This document shows, piece after piece, positions 52,250 to 64,000 of a DNA stretch of 64,000 nt. A program made the translations under genes and the position numbers. The notes under the pieces were generated by a model, which had not been told where the DNA came from, did not search any database, and worked only from the letters and a program-made list of their open reading frames with translations. Every line of letters begins with the position of its first letter. Position 1 is the first letter of the stretch. Origin of the DNA: UBA1046 sp012511325 (lineage in GTDB: Bacteria > Bacillota > Clostridia > Saccharofermentanales > DTU023); NCBI GenBank assembly GCA_050951925.1, contig JBMNJZ010000001.1:1116001-1180000 (forward strand), written 5' to 3'.

Positions 52250-52888
52250 ATGAGAGACAGTTACCGCAGCTTGAAGCAGGAAGGCAGATCCGGCTATACG
52301 GATCGCAAATCCGAGTTCATCGGCATTGCCAAGCCGGTAGAGACAGGCGCGGAAGCAGAAGAATTCGTCGCGGCTGTCCGAGCCGAATTCCCTGATGCCA
52401 GGCATCATGTTTATGCCTGGATTACAGGTGGCGATGAAGTCTTGCAGAAATACTCGGATGATGGTGAACCGCGTGGCACGGGGGGGCTGCCTGTCCTCGA
52501 TGTCCTGTTGCATCAGAACTTAGAAGACGCGGCTGTGGTTGTGGTTCGCTATTTCGGCGGCATACTGCTGGGGACAGGGGGGTTGGTCCGGGCCTACAGC
52601 TCTGCTGCCGCTCAGGCGGTTGAGGCAGCTGTTCCCATCTTCAGACAAAAACTGCGGATCTACAAACTGATAACACCCTATACTTTTGCCGATAAACTCA
52701 GATACCAACTGGCTGAGTCCGGTTTCTGGCAGTCGGAGCCTGATTTTCTGCTTGATGTGGAATGGGAAGCGGGGGCTCCGTCCGACCGCAGCGGCGAATT
52801 GATTGAGCTGGTTCAGGATATTACGGCTGGGGCAGCATTGATTGAGCCGGTGCGCAGTGATTTCATCTCTCGGCCGGATCCGTTATGA
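52250..52888 (+). CDS. yigZ: YigZ / IMPACT family protein (UPF0029)
   Basis: 212 residues. N-terminal UPF0029 domain with KSEFIGIAKPVETGAEAEEF, HHVYAWITG, YSDDGEPRGTGGLPVLDVL and VVVVRYFGGILLGTGGLVRA, then a smaller C-terminal domain. Eukaryotic IMPACT inhibits the kinase GCN2 in translation control; the bacterial role is not settled but probably ribosome-linked. CAGGATAG precedes the ATG by a few nt. Its stop overlaps the start of the next gene (ATGA), so the two are coupled. Confidence 0.92.
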   Translation: MRDSYRSLKQEGRSGYTDRKSEFIGIAKPVETGAEAEEFVAAVRAEFPDARHHVYAWITGGDEVLQKYSDDGEPRGTGGLPVLDVLLHQNLEDAAVVVVRYFGGILLGTGGLVRAYSSAAAQAVEAAVPIFRQKLRIYKLITPYTFADKLRYQLAESGFWQSEPDFLLDVEWEAGAPSDRSGELIELVQDITAGAALIEPVRSDFISRPDPL

Positions 52889-54195
52889 TAGAGCCCGGAT
52901 TACAGTTACAGGAGCAGGCTGTGCCAAATTCAGATTCATACAATATAGATCATTTATATAGCCAACTGTACGGCATCTCTCAACAAACACTGGCACTGTC
53001 CCGCCAAGCCCTGGATGATATTGAGGATGAATTCCACAGTGTCGGTGAGCTGTCTCAGCGCCGGCAGCTGAGACTGATCAAAGGGTTGCAGGACGCAGGG
53101 CTGGCAGAAAGTGCTTTCGGCAATAATACGGGATACGGTTACAGCGATGCCGGACGTGAGCAGCTGGAGCGGAGTTTTGCTGCCGCTTTGGATACCGAGG
53201 AAGCAATCGTGCGGCTGCAGTTTTCCTCCGGCACACATGTGCTAGCCACTTGTCTATTGGGATTATTAGCGCCCGGCGATGAAGTCATATTTGCGACAGG
53301 GCGCCCCTATGACACACTTTTGGATACTCTGTCTTATCTGCGCCAGCGCCAGGTTAAGGTAGTTGAGCTTGATTTGGGAGCGGATGGCAGTATTGATCAA
53401 GAGGCTTTGCTAGCCGGACTTTCAGGCCGGACGCGCCTGGTGTATTTCCAGAAATCGCGCGGCTATGATCTGCGCGAGACTTTTCTAAGTCAGGAAATCG
53501 GTCGCATCTGCATGCTGGTTAAGCGAGAAAGACCAGGTATCTGGACTATGGTCGATAATTGTTATGGCGAGTTTACGGAAGAGCATGAGCCGACCTGGTA
53601 TGGCGCCGATTTGATCGCCGGCTCTCTGATCAAAAATCCGGGGGCGGGGATTGCTCCTACCGGCGGTTATATAGCCGGGCGCCCGGATCTGTTGGAGATG
53701 CTTTCCGCAGCTATGACTGCGCCGGGCGTGGGCCGGCATATCGGACCGCAACTCGGATTTAGCCGCATTTTGCTGCAAGGGCTCTATTTTGCTCCCCTGG
53801 TTGTAGCGGAAGCCCTGAAAGGTGCTATTCATGCCGCCAGACTGTTTGAGCTGGCCGGTTACGAAGTCAGTCCATCTGCAACCGCGGCCAGAGGCGATAT
53901 TGTACAGGTGCTTAAACTGGGATCCGAAGCCAGGCTGATCGCTTTCTGCGAAGCTATCCAAAGGGCAGCGCCGGTCGACAGTTTCGTCAAACCAATACCG
54001 GCGCCGATGCCAGGATATGATTGTGATATTATTATGGCGTCAGGTTCCTTTATCCAGGGTTCTTCAATTGAGCTTTCCGCGGACGGACCTTTGAGACCGC
54101 CCTATGCTGTCTTCTTGCAGGGGGCTTTGAATTTTGCCGGTGCCAGGCTCGGTGTTCTGATGGCTCTGGATGCTGTAAAGAAAGTCGGAGAGTGA
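52885..54195 (+). CDS. YnbB-like PLP enzyme (methionine gamma-lyase / aluminium-resistance family)
   Basis: 436 residues of fold-type I PLP fold. Seen: FGNNTGYGYSDAGREQLERS, VRLQFSSGTHVLATCLLGLL, GDEVIFATGRPYDTL, TMVDNCYGEF (Asp holding the pyridine nitrogen) and GSLIKNPGAGIAPTGGYIAG with the probable PLP-binding Lys. The family is annotated as aluminium resistance or methionine gamma-lyase-like without firm proof of the reaction. The start overlaps yigZ by 4 nt. It is followed 1 nt later by the HlyD-like gene, so this is a tight operon. Confidence 0.9.
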   Translation: MIEPGLQLQEQAVPNSDSYNIDHLYSQLYGISQQTLALSRQALDDIEDEFHSVGELSQRRQLRLIKGLQDAGLAESAFGNNTGYGYSDAGREQLERSFAAALDTEEAIVRLQFSSGTHVLATCLLGLLAPGDEVIFATGRPYDTLLDTLSYLRQRQVKVVELDLGADGSIDQEALLAGLSGRTRLVYFQKSRGYDLRETFLSQEIGRICMLVKRERPGIWTMVDNCYGEFTEEHEPTWYGADLIAGSLIKNPGAGIAPTGGYIAGRPDLLEMLSAAMTAPGVGRHIGPQLGFSRILLQGLYFAPLVVAEALKGAIHAARLFELAGYEVSPSATAARGDIVQVLKLGSEARLIAFCEAIQRAAPVDSFVKPIPAPMPGYDCDIIMASGSFIQGSSIELSADGPLRPPYAVFLQGALNFAGARLGVLMALDAVKKVGE

Positions 54196-54196
54196 G

Positions 54197-55516
54197 ATGT
54201 CGCGCGACAAAGATGATCTATCCGGTTTAAGACGCAAGAGAGATCGTGGCAGGAGACTGCGGACGGCGGTACTTTCTATTATATCGGTGGTACTGGTTGC
54301 GCTTCTGATCGGAGGATTGTTTCTGGCTCTCGACGGGAGAGATACCCGGATCCGATTAGCCTTTTTCAATCAGGATACCGTTAAGCAGACCTTGACGGCC
54401 AGTGGTCTGATCGTCAGAGAAGAGATTCAGCTTCGCGCGCCCGGCAGCGGATTACTATTTCCACTCTATAATTCCGGCAGCAGGATCAGCAAGCTGGATC
54501 AGGTAGCTACGGTCTTATTTCCCGGGCATGAGGGCAGCGCAGGCAGGCTGCATAATTTGCAAAAACAAATTTATCATCGACAGGCGGAGCTGATACGGAC
54601 TGACTTTACCCAACCGCAGGTTCAGAAAGCCAGGGAATTGGGCAGAGCTGAGATCGCCAAGACCTTGACTTCGGCCCGGCTGGCCGCCGGCAGCGGCGAT
54701 GTGCAAAATCTGGATCTGGTTAGGGTAGAGCTTGAACAAACTATTAATCGTAATAGTGATCAGCTGCGCTGGCTCGAATTCGATGATATTGAGCTGCAAG
54801 GTCTGCAGAGACAGTATAAAACCTTAATTGCTTCTCTCAAGAGCGGAGAACAGGGCAATGCTATTACCTGCTACAATAGCGGTTGGCTCTCGTTCCGCAA
54901 CCGGTCTACGTCATTGCGGCAGTCGGATCTGATCACATTGGACAAAGAGCGCTTGCTGCACGAGTTGGCTGAGTCTGAAAATATGTCGCCGCCTTTTGCC
55001 TATCCTGCGCCGATCGAACAGGATGAGCATGCTCTGACTCTGATTACCGGTCAAGAACAGTATCTGGCTTTCTTCCTGCCGGAGCTGAAGGGTAAACCTT
55101 TGAACCCGTATCAGCACTATACGGTAAGCTCTTTGACCACGGATGTTTCACTGACGGACTGTAAAGTCCTGCGTCAGGAGGAGCTGGCGGATGGCCTGTT
55201 GCTTATCTTCCGTACCAGGCAAGGTATTGACCGCCTGGCCGACTTGTCCGGTGACACATTCCGGATAACAATATCTCAACAGACAGGCCTGATCATGCCG
55301 ATTGCCAGTTTGTTGGACTATGCTCCCGAGCAGAGAGCTGCCCGCATTATGAAGATTGAGGGTGGTAAAACTGTTATCGTTCCGGTTATCGTTGAGGCTA
55401 CTGACGGCTTTTATGTTCTGATCCGCGGCCGTGACGGTGATCCCCTGGCTCCCAAGGTAGCGGATATCTATGTGCGCAATCCCGCGCAGTTTGAGGCTGG
55501 TATCGTTATCGATTGA
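54197..55516 (+). CDS. HlyD-like membrane-anchored adaptor protein
   Basis: 439 residues. A basic N-terminus (LRRKRDRGRRLR) and one membrane helix at ~23-45 place the rest outside the cell. LTASGLIVREEIQLRAPGSG near 67-86 is a lipoyl/biotinyl-type half-motif as in HlyD adaptors, followed by a helical hairpin at ~115-215 (LHNLQKQIYHRQAELIRTDF) and a beta-barrel region to the end (DTFRITISQQTGLIMPIASL). No ABC or RND partner is adjacent. In many Clostridia a protein like this precedes yggS and sepF, hinting at an envelope or division role. CGGAGAG lies in the tail of the previous gene. Confidence 0.72.
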   Translation: MSRDKDDLSGLRRKRDRGRRLRTAVLSIISVVLVALLIGGLFLALDGRDTRIRLAFFNQDTVKQTLTASGLIVREEIQLRAPGSGLLFPLYNSGSRISKLDQVATVLFPGHEGSAGRLHNLQKQIYHRQAELIRTDFTQPQVQKARELGRAEIAKTLTSARLAAGSGDVQNLDLVRVELEQTINRNSDQLRWLEFDDIELQGLQRQYKTLIASLKSGEQGNAITCYNSGWLSFRNRSTSLRQSDLITLDKERLLHELAESENMSPPFAYPAPIEQDEHALTLITGQEQYLAFFLPELKGKPLNPYQHYTVSSLTTDVSLTDCKVLRQEELADGLLLIFRTRQGIDRLADLSGDTFRITISQQTGLIMPIASLLDYAPEQRAARIMKIEGGKTVIVPVIVEATDGFYVLIRGRDGDPLAPKVADIYVRNPAQFEAGIVID

Positions 55517-55551
55517 TTCTGCCGCTTGATGCGGCGGAGATGGAAAAAATC

Positions 55552-55560
55552 TGCTATAAT
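55552..55560 (+). promoter_or_regulatory. Extended -10 promoter before yggS
   Basis: TGCTATAAT (TGN-TATAAT) at 55552-55560, which does not need a strong -35. Transcription should start near 55567. Confidence 0.6.
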
Positions 55561-55566
55561 ATGTTA

Positions 55567-55672
55567 GTTCGAGATTTATCCGGGGAATATTCCGAGTGAG
55601 GTAAAACCCGGTTCAACTTCCGGAATATCTCTTTGTTCTGAGCGCAAGGGAGGTTTTGCCTCCCTCAAAATT
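55567..55672 (+). ncRNA. Structured leader or small RNA upstream of yggS, class unknown
   Basis: About 105 nt. GAGATTTATCCGG (55571-55583) pairs with CCGGAATATCTC (55620-55631) with a small bulge, enclosing GGAATATTCC and a GGTAAAACC mini-hairpin. A second stem GGGAGG-TTTTG-CCTCCC (55649-55665) is followed by TCAAAATTT, a weak terminator. I could not match it to 6S, SRP, T-box or a known riboswitch consensus. Confidence 0.5.
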
Positions 55673-55694
55673 TGTAAAGAATCAGGTGGAGTGA

Positions 55695-56417
55695 GTGGTT
55701 AACGACAGTAGAAGATTAGAGATAGCCGGCAATCTGGCCAAGGTCAAGGCAGAAATTAAATCAGCCTGCAAAGCAGCGGGGCGTGATCCGAAAGCGGTTA
55801 AATTGATTGCGGTCAGCAAGAATTTCCCTGCTTCGGATGTCGAAGGCGCTATCTTAGCAGGACAGCTGGATTTCGGCGAGAATCGGGTACAGGAACTTGT
55901 GCCTAAGATCGATGCCCTGGCCGGGCATCCGGAACTAAATTGGCATCTGATTGGAACTTTACAAAGAAACAAAGTTAAATTCGTGACCGGGCGAGTCGCT
56001 ATGATTCATTCTGCCAATACAGTGCGACTGATTGCTCAGATTGATCGTCTCAGCGAAGCCAATCAGTGCATAACGGATGTTCTGTTGCAAGTGAATATTT
56101 CCGGCGAAGATACTAAATTCGGTTTCGATCCGTCAGAGCTGGATGAGGCTTTTCAGCAGACACTGAAGAGTTATCCTGCAGTCAGAATTCGTGGCTTGAT
56201 GACGATGGCCCCCCACTATGATAATCCGGACGATACTTTGCCTGTATTTCGCACTGCCAAAGAACTATTGACCCTGTATCGGGAGAAGTATGATCTGGAA
56301 GATATGGACCAACTTTCTATGGGTATGACTCATGATTTCAAACAGGCGATTGCCTGCGGGTCAACCATGATCAGAATCGGTACCGCTATCTTCGGCGCCA
56401 GAGATTATTCGCAATAG
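55695..56417 (+). CDS. yggS: YggS/PLPBP family PLP homeostasis protein
   Basis: 240 residues. Binds pyridoxal phosphate without being an enzyme and helps balance PLP and amino acid pools. Seen: KLIAVSKNFPASDVEGAILA with the PLP Lys, FGENRVQELVPKIDAL, WHLIGTLQRNKVKFV, MIHSANTVRL, GLMTMAPHYDNPD and LSMGMTHDFKQAIACGSTMI. Start GTG 55695, with GGTGGAG upstream. Lies after a structured leader with its own promoter and before sepF, the ylmE-ylmF arrangement of Bacillota. Confidence 0.94.
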   Translation: MVNDSRRLEIAGNLAKVKAEIKSACKAAGRDPKAVKLIAVSKNFPASDVEGAILAGQLDFGENRVQELVPKIDALAGHPELNWHLIGTLQRNKVKFVTGRVAMIHSANTVRLIAQIDRLSEANQCITDVLLQVNISGEDTKFGFDPSELDEAFQQTLKSYPAVRIRGLMTMAPHYDNPDDTLPVFRTAKELLTLYREKYDLEDMDQLSMGMTHDFKQAIACGSTMIRIGTAIFGARDYSQ

Positions 56418-56657
56418 CGCCGGATATTAATTTGTTCCGAGCAAGTGCCGATGTCGGTAACCATTCCGGTTCTAAATTGAGGGCAGGGAAGTGGCCGCTG
56501 TCGTGTTCGTTCGCTTTCGTTTTTCCTCGAGGCTTAGTGAGTTGCTGCCTGTGCCGACTTCCAGAAACGAATGTTACAGATGGATTACTTTTACACAGAG
56601 ACTGTCACGTTTCGATTGCATACAACTAACAAATAGAGTGCCGGCGGCGGTATTTCG

Positions 56658-56686
56658 TTGAAAAGGGTACCCCCTATATTTATAAT
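56658..56686 (+). promoter_or_regulatory. Sigma-A promoter of sepF
   Basis: TTGAAA (56658-56663), 17 bp, TATAAT (56681-56686). The 56418-56657 stretch before it holds no credible gene. Confidence 0.75.
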
Positions 56687-56722
56687 TTATGGCAAAGAGT
56701 TACTGATTTTAATCAGACAGAT

Positions 56723-56761
56723 AAGCGCTGGTTAGGCGCTTTCTCCTCAATTGAAAGGAGG
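56723..56761 (+). promoter_or_regulatory. sepF leader with ribosome-binding-site hairpin
   Basis: AAGCGC (56723-56728) and GCGCTT (56736-56741) form a first hairpin. CTCCT (56743-56747) can pair with AGGAG (56756-56760), which is the Shine-Dalgarno site of sepF (ATG 56768), around an 8-nt loop. The leader could tune sepF translation. Confidence 0.45.
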
Positions 56762-56767
56762 CGTATC

Positions 56768-57250
56768 ATGTCGTTTCTGGATAAGCTATTCGGCCGGGAT
56801 GTGGATGATAACAATATGTATGATGAGTACGAAGGCGATTATTATGGTCCCGAGCCGGAGGTGATGAGGCAGCCGTCGCGTACGGGTTCGGCGCCGAGAT
56901 CTTCGAGAGTAGTGAATTTTAATCAGAATATGCCGCCGAGCTATCAGCATCTGGTTGAGATCGTGGAGCCTCAGACCATGGAGTCTATGTGGCAGATCTG
57001 CGACTATGTCCGCGAGGGGAAGACGGTTATCTGCAATATTGAAAGCATCTCGCCGGAGCACAGGCAGCGTCTGGTTGACTTTGTCACCGGGGCAGCTTAT
57101 GCGCTGGAAGGCGAGATCCAGCCGGTTTCGCAGCTGATCTTTGTCTTTACGCCGCGCTCCACGCGGATCAGTCGTGGACGTGGTTATGATGAGTATTCTT
57201 TTGCGACCAATGACGACTATATGCGTAATGCGAGGATGTTTGCCAGATAA
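56768..57250 (+). CDS. sepF: Cell division protein SepF
   Basis: 160 residues. Membrane-binding partner of FtsZ that organises the Z ring in Gram-positive bacteria. The N-terminal amphipathic segment MSFLDKLFGR fits the membrane anchor; an acidic/flexible linker (~15-48) follows; the SepF core runs from VEIVEPQTMESMWQICDYVR to SPEHRQRLVDFVTGAAYALE and VFTPRSTRI. A Tyr/Asp/Arg-rich tail ends the protein. AAAGGAGG lies 6 nt before the ATG and may be closed by a hairpin. Confidence 0.94.
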   Translation: MSFLDKLFGRDVDDNNMYDEYEGDYYGPEPEVMRQPSRTGSAPRSSRVVNFNQNMPPSYQHLVEIVEPQTMESMWQICDYVREGKTVICNIESISPEHRQRLVDFVTGAAYALEGEIQPVSQLIFVFTPRSTRISRGRGYDEYSFATNDDYMRNARMFAR

Positions 57251-57359
57251 GCGCTTATGCCGTAATCTGTCGCTATAGTCAGGCCGGTAAGATTCTGTTT
57301 ATGTCTGATACAGCTTGAATGGAGGCAAAGGACGGGTGTCTTGAGCCGTCCGTGCGATT

Positions 57360-58187
57360 ATGAGTCAGGTTACTGTTGGTCTTGATATTGGTGGCAGTAC
57401 CACCAAAATAATTGGTTTTTCGAATGACAAGCTCTTGAAGGAGTGTTTGGTCAAAGCCAGTGATCCTGTTGCATCCGCATATGGAGGCTTCGGTTATTTC
57501 CTTAGACATAATGCCTTGGCGCTGCAGGATATTTCTGATATCAGAATTACCGGTGTCGGAGCATCTTTTATTGAGGGCAAGCTCTTAGAACTGCCGACTA
57601 CCAGGGCGGATGAATTTCTGTCTGTCGGTCTGGGCGGACTTTATGCGGCCAAGGTTGAGGAGGCAGTTGTAGTGAGCATGGGCACCGGCACATCGCTGGT
57701 GTATGCCAATGGCAAGTCTGTTCGTCATGTGATTGGCTCCGGCATCGGTGGCGGTACTTTACAAGGACTTTCCAATACGATTCTCAATATCCGTGATATA
57801 GATACTGTGACAGAGCTGGCAGAGTCTGGTGATCTCGGCCTGGTTGATCTGACGATTGCCGATATTTCCAAGGTCAGTATTCCAGGCCTGACCGGCGAAA
57901 CTACTGCTTCCAATTTCGGCAAAGTCAAGGATACGGCTCGTGTCGAAGATCTGGCTCGCGGCATTATAAATCTGGTCTTTCAGTCCGTAGGAACAGCGGC
58001 TGTCCTGGCCGCCAAGCTTGAGAAGACTAAAAATATCGTTTTCACCGGCAATCTGATCCGGGTTACGCCCGGTCTTTCTGTGCTGAAATCTTTTGCCGAG
58101 CTCTATAATGTGAATGTGATCATACCGGAGCATGCGGAATTCGCAACTGCGATCGGGGCGGCGCTCAGTCGTTATTATAAGAGCTAG
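57360..58187 (+). CDS. coaW: Type II pantothenate kinase
   Basis: 275 residues. Phosphorylates pantothenate, the first step to coenzyme A; this eukaryote-like type is found in some Bacillota and is poorly inhibited by CoA in Staphylococcus. Seen: TVGLDIGGSTTKIIGF (phosphate 1 motif of the actin-like fold), ITGVGASFI, VSMGTGTSLVYANG (phosphate 2), GSGIGGGTLQGLSN, and IVFTGNLIRVTPGL followed by FATAIGAALSRYY (adenosine region). A weak binding site precedes the ATG. Last protein gene before the rRNA operon. Confidence 0.93.
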   Translation: MSQVTVGLDIGGSTTKIIGFSNDKLLKECLVKASDPVASAYGGFGYFLRHNALALQDISDIRITGVGASFIEGKLLELPTTRADEFLSVGLGGLYAAKVEEAVVVSMGTGTSLVYANGKSVRHVIGSGIGGGTLQGLSNTILNIRDIDTVTELAESGDLGLVDLTIADISKVSIPGLTGETTASNFGKVKDTARVEDLARGIINLVFQSVGTAAVLAAKLEKTKNIVFTGNLIRVTPGLSVLKSFAELYNVNVIIPEHAEFATAIGAALSRYYKS

Positions 58188-58519
58188 GCCTTAGCGAACT
58201 CTATTAATATAGTCGGCATAATAGTAATCTGTCTTATATTTACCTTATATTAACCAGTTTTTCTTAAGCGTCAATTATGCTGTTCTGCCGGAGTAATCCG
58301 CGTAGAAATTCCTGATCTGCCTGATGCGGCAAAGTAATAATAAATACCGGCTGCTCTGTCTTTGATTTTTGTGTCACCTGTTGCTGTAAGAATATGTAGC
58401 AAAAACCTTCTAAAAGTAATGCTTTAAAGACGACAGTTTGTTAAGTTTACTGGCTCAAAGCGTTGATAAATGCGGCTATGCGGACAGATCGTAATCGTGC
58501 AGCATTTCTCTGCGGTAAG
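58188..58519. other. Non-coding AT-rich region upstream of the rRNA operon
   Basis: About 330 bp with no credible reading frame. A/T tracts directly before the rrn promoter could act as an UP element. No further promoter of comparable quality was found. Confidence 0.4.
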
Positions 58520-58548
58520 TTGACATAAGCAAATACTGATGGTATTCT
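58520..58548 (+). promoter_or_regulatory. rRNA operon promoter
   Basis: Perfect TTGACA (58520-58525), 17 bp, TATTCT (58543-58548). A hairpin CTCTC-TGAC-GAGAG follows at the expected transcript start. Confidence 0.8.
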
Positions 58549-58590
58549 AGTCGGGCACCTCTCTGACGAGAGAGCGAACGGACCTTGAAA

Positions 58591-58602
58591 ATTGAACAGT
58601 GA
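58591..58602 (+). other. 16S rRNA processing stem, 5' arm
   Basis: ATTGAACAGTGA is perfectly complementary to TCACTGTTCAAT at 60344-60355, after the 16S gene. The pair would form the base stem cut by RNase III to release pre-16S. Confidence 0.75.
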
Positions 58603-58687
58603 AAAAGAGGAGCCCTGGTTAAACTTTGAAGTATACCAGGCAAGACCAGATAAAGGAAAGACGAGCCGAATTGGCTCTCGAATTTAA

Positions 58688-60228
<1,541 letters not shown>

Positions 60229-60343
60229 AGAGCGTGTTAAAGTAGAAGCTTTAACGTATAGCGATCCTAGTCGATCTCATTCATTACGGATGAGCAGTAA
60301 GGATCCCATCTTGGTCGATTGCGTGGGATCCGGCTCCGATTCA

Positions 60344-60355
60344 TCACTGTTCAAT
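60344..60355 (+). other. 16S rRNA processing stem, 3' arm
   Basis: TCACTGTTCAAT, exact complement of the arm at 58591-58602. Confidence 0.75.
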
Positions 60356-60394
60356 CTTCAGGGCCCGTTCAAACAGGCGGATACGCCTGCAGAC

Positions 60395-60471
60395 GGGCTC
60401 ATAGCTCAGCTGGTTAGAGCGTCCGCCTGATAAGCGGGAGGTCGGTGGTTCGAGTCCACTTGAGCCCACCA
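60395..60471 (+). tRNA. tRNA-Ile (anticodon GAT) in the 16S-23S spacer
   Basis: Acceptor GGGCTCA/TGAGCCC, D-arm GCTC/GAGC, anticodon stem CCGCC/AGCGG region with loop CTGATAA (anticodon 60429-60431), T-loop TTCGAGT, discriminator A, encoded CCA. No tRNA-Ala follows in the spacer. Confidence 0.97.
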
Positions 60472-60521
60472 GCGCTTTTCTAGCGAAAAGCAACCCGAAA
60501 GGGACTTGCACCTTGACAACT

Positions 60522-60537
60522 GCATATGAAAGAAGAT
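60522..60537 (+). other. 23S rRNA processing stem, 5' arm
   Basis: GCATATGAAAGAAGAT is complementary, with one bulged A, to ATCTTCTTCATATGC at 63654-63668. Confidence 0.7.
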
Positions 60538-60688
60538 AGAGATTGAAAGAGGCGCGCATGTAACGGAGAAGTTATATGTGCAATACCATGGTAAGCATCG
60601 AAGTACAAAGGACGAAATGTTTGCCTTGGGGTGACCTCCTTTTGATCCTAAGTGTCAAGACGGAACGAGACGAGAGAACCAAGATAAA

Positions 60689-63610
<2,922 letters not shown>

Positions 63611-63653
63611 CACAAGGATAAAGATTCTCTTGTCAATAACAAGTCTTACACAA

Positions 63654-63668
63654 ATCTTCTTCATATGC
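63654..63668 (+). other. 23S rRNA processing stem, 3' arm
   Basis: ATCTTCTTCATATGC, partner of 60522-60537. Confidence 0.7.
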
Positions 63669-63700
63669 GGTTTTGAGGGTGCAATAACCACCTTCAGCCA

Positions 63701-63817
63701 TTCCGGTGTCGATTACAGAGAGGCCATACCTGTTCCCATCCCGAACACAGAAGTCAAGCTCCCTTGTGCCGACGATACTTGGCGGGAAACCGCCCGGAAA
63801 AATAGGTGATGCCGGAT
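63701..63817 (+). rRNA. 5S ribosomal RNA
   Basis: About 117 nt. Terminal pairing TCCGGTGTC with GATGCCGGA; internal CCATACCTGTTCCCATCCCG and GAACACAGAAGTCAAGCTCC are typical of bacterial 5S. Confidence 0.95.
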
Positions 63818-63822
63818 CTTAT

Positions 63823-63898
63823 TCCTCGTTAGCTCAGTAGGTAGAGCATGCGGCTGTTAACCGCAGAGTCGTTGGTTCGAGTCCAACACGGGGAGCCA
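63823..63898 (+). tRNA. tRNA-Asn (anticodon GTT)
   Basis: Acceptor TCCTCGT/ACGGGGA, D-arm GCTC/GAGC, anticodon stem GCGGC/CCGC region with loop CTGTTAA, T-loop TTCGAGT, discriminator G, encoded CCA. Last gene of the rRNA transcript. Confidence 0.95.
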
Positions 63899-63903
63899 AG
63901 TTG

Positions 63904-63943
63904 AGTGGACGGACACAAAAAATGTGTTCGTCCACTTATTTAC
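63904..63943 (+). terminator. Hairpin at the end of the rRNA operon
   Basis: AGTGGACGGACAC (63904-63916) and GTGTTCGTCCACT (63924-63936) form a 13-position stem with one mismatch, followed by a short T-rich run (TTATTTA). A likely, though not classic, terminator. Confidence 0.65.
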
Positions 63944-64000
63944 GTTGAAAAGCTATCTAACCTTGCTTACTCAATTTTCAGTTAGTTAGGTCCTCCTATC

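Noticed and set aside
56432..56629. 65-codon frame between yggS and sepF
   Set aside because: No binding site, biased composition, no family. Treated as non-coding.

Overview
The window looks like chromosomal DNA of a low-to-mid GC Gram-positive anaerobe of the Bacillota, class Clostridia. Reasons: near-consensus sigma-A promoters, strong AGGAGG-type ribosome binding sites matching the 16S 3' end (CCTCCTTTCT), and a typical clostridial gene set (IreB, DUF1292, RuvX, SepF, GlgD, type II pantothenate kinase, MtaB, SdpI, pyrophosphate-type phosphofructokinase). No outer-membrane genes are seen. Genus cannot be read with confidence; a fermentative relative of the Oscillospirales/Saccharofermentans group is only a guess from gene content.

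Layout. 1-2.9 kb: truncated thymidine kinase, tRNA dihydrouridine synthase, exonuclease III and tRNA-Arg. 2.9-4.9 kb: a minus-strand operon of a nitrilase-type hydrolase, an ATC-hydrolase-like protein and a YczE-like membrane protein. 5.1-16 kb: secG, RNase R, mtaB, ireB, a ferredoxin-fused aldo/keto reductase, ruvX, two DUF1292 units in different frames, a CAAX-type protease and a very large anchored protein with a GH51-like region. 16.1-17 kb: uppP.

17.0-21.5 kb is an accessory pocket between uppP and tRNA-Ser. It holds the wreck of an EAL-GGDEF gene, the wreck of an unidentified gene, an orphan type IV pilin fused to BspA-like leucine-rich repeats, a 20-bp-period array of GGGTGCAAA units, a pair of related ~68-bp repeats flanking the pilin, an SdpI-like protein and a Fic protein with a repeat-rich promoter.

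21.6-27.7 kb: a magnesium P-type ATPase with an elaborate, apparently switchable RNA leader, a small membrane protein, an SGNH hydrolase facing a DUF1836 gene across a shared palindromic promoter region, and a GtrB-like glycosyltransferase. 28-40 kb: csaA-like gene, family 4 uracil-DNA glycosylase, uvrB, phosphoglucomutase, dnaE, pgsA, mutS2. 40-49.6 kb: glycogen cluster glgB-glgC-glgD-glgA, a GH13 maltodextrin hydrolase and a PPi-type phosphofructokinase. With the phosphoglucomutase at 31 kb these genes form a route between glycolysis and stored glycogen. 49.7-58.2 kb: ornithine cyclodeaminase-like protein, tRNA-Leu, M20 peptidase, yigZ, ynbB-like PLP enzyme, HlyD-like adaptor, yggS, sepF, coaW.

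58.5-64 kb: a complete ribosomal RNA operon (16S, tRNA-Ile, 23S, 5S, tRNA-Asn) with a strong promoter, RNase III-type processing stems around 16S and 23S, and an end hairpin.

Most interesting candidates for follow-up: the mgtA leader RNA, the pilin-LRR/repeat island, the GH51-like anchored protein without its expected acid/base Glu, the possible ATC-to-cysteine operon, and the short structured RNA before yggS. All identifications come from reading translated motifs by eye; no database search was run.
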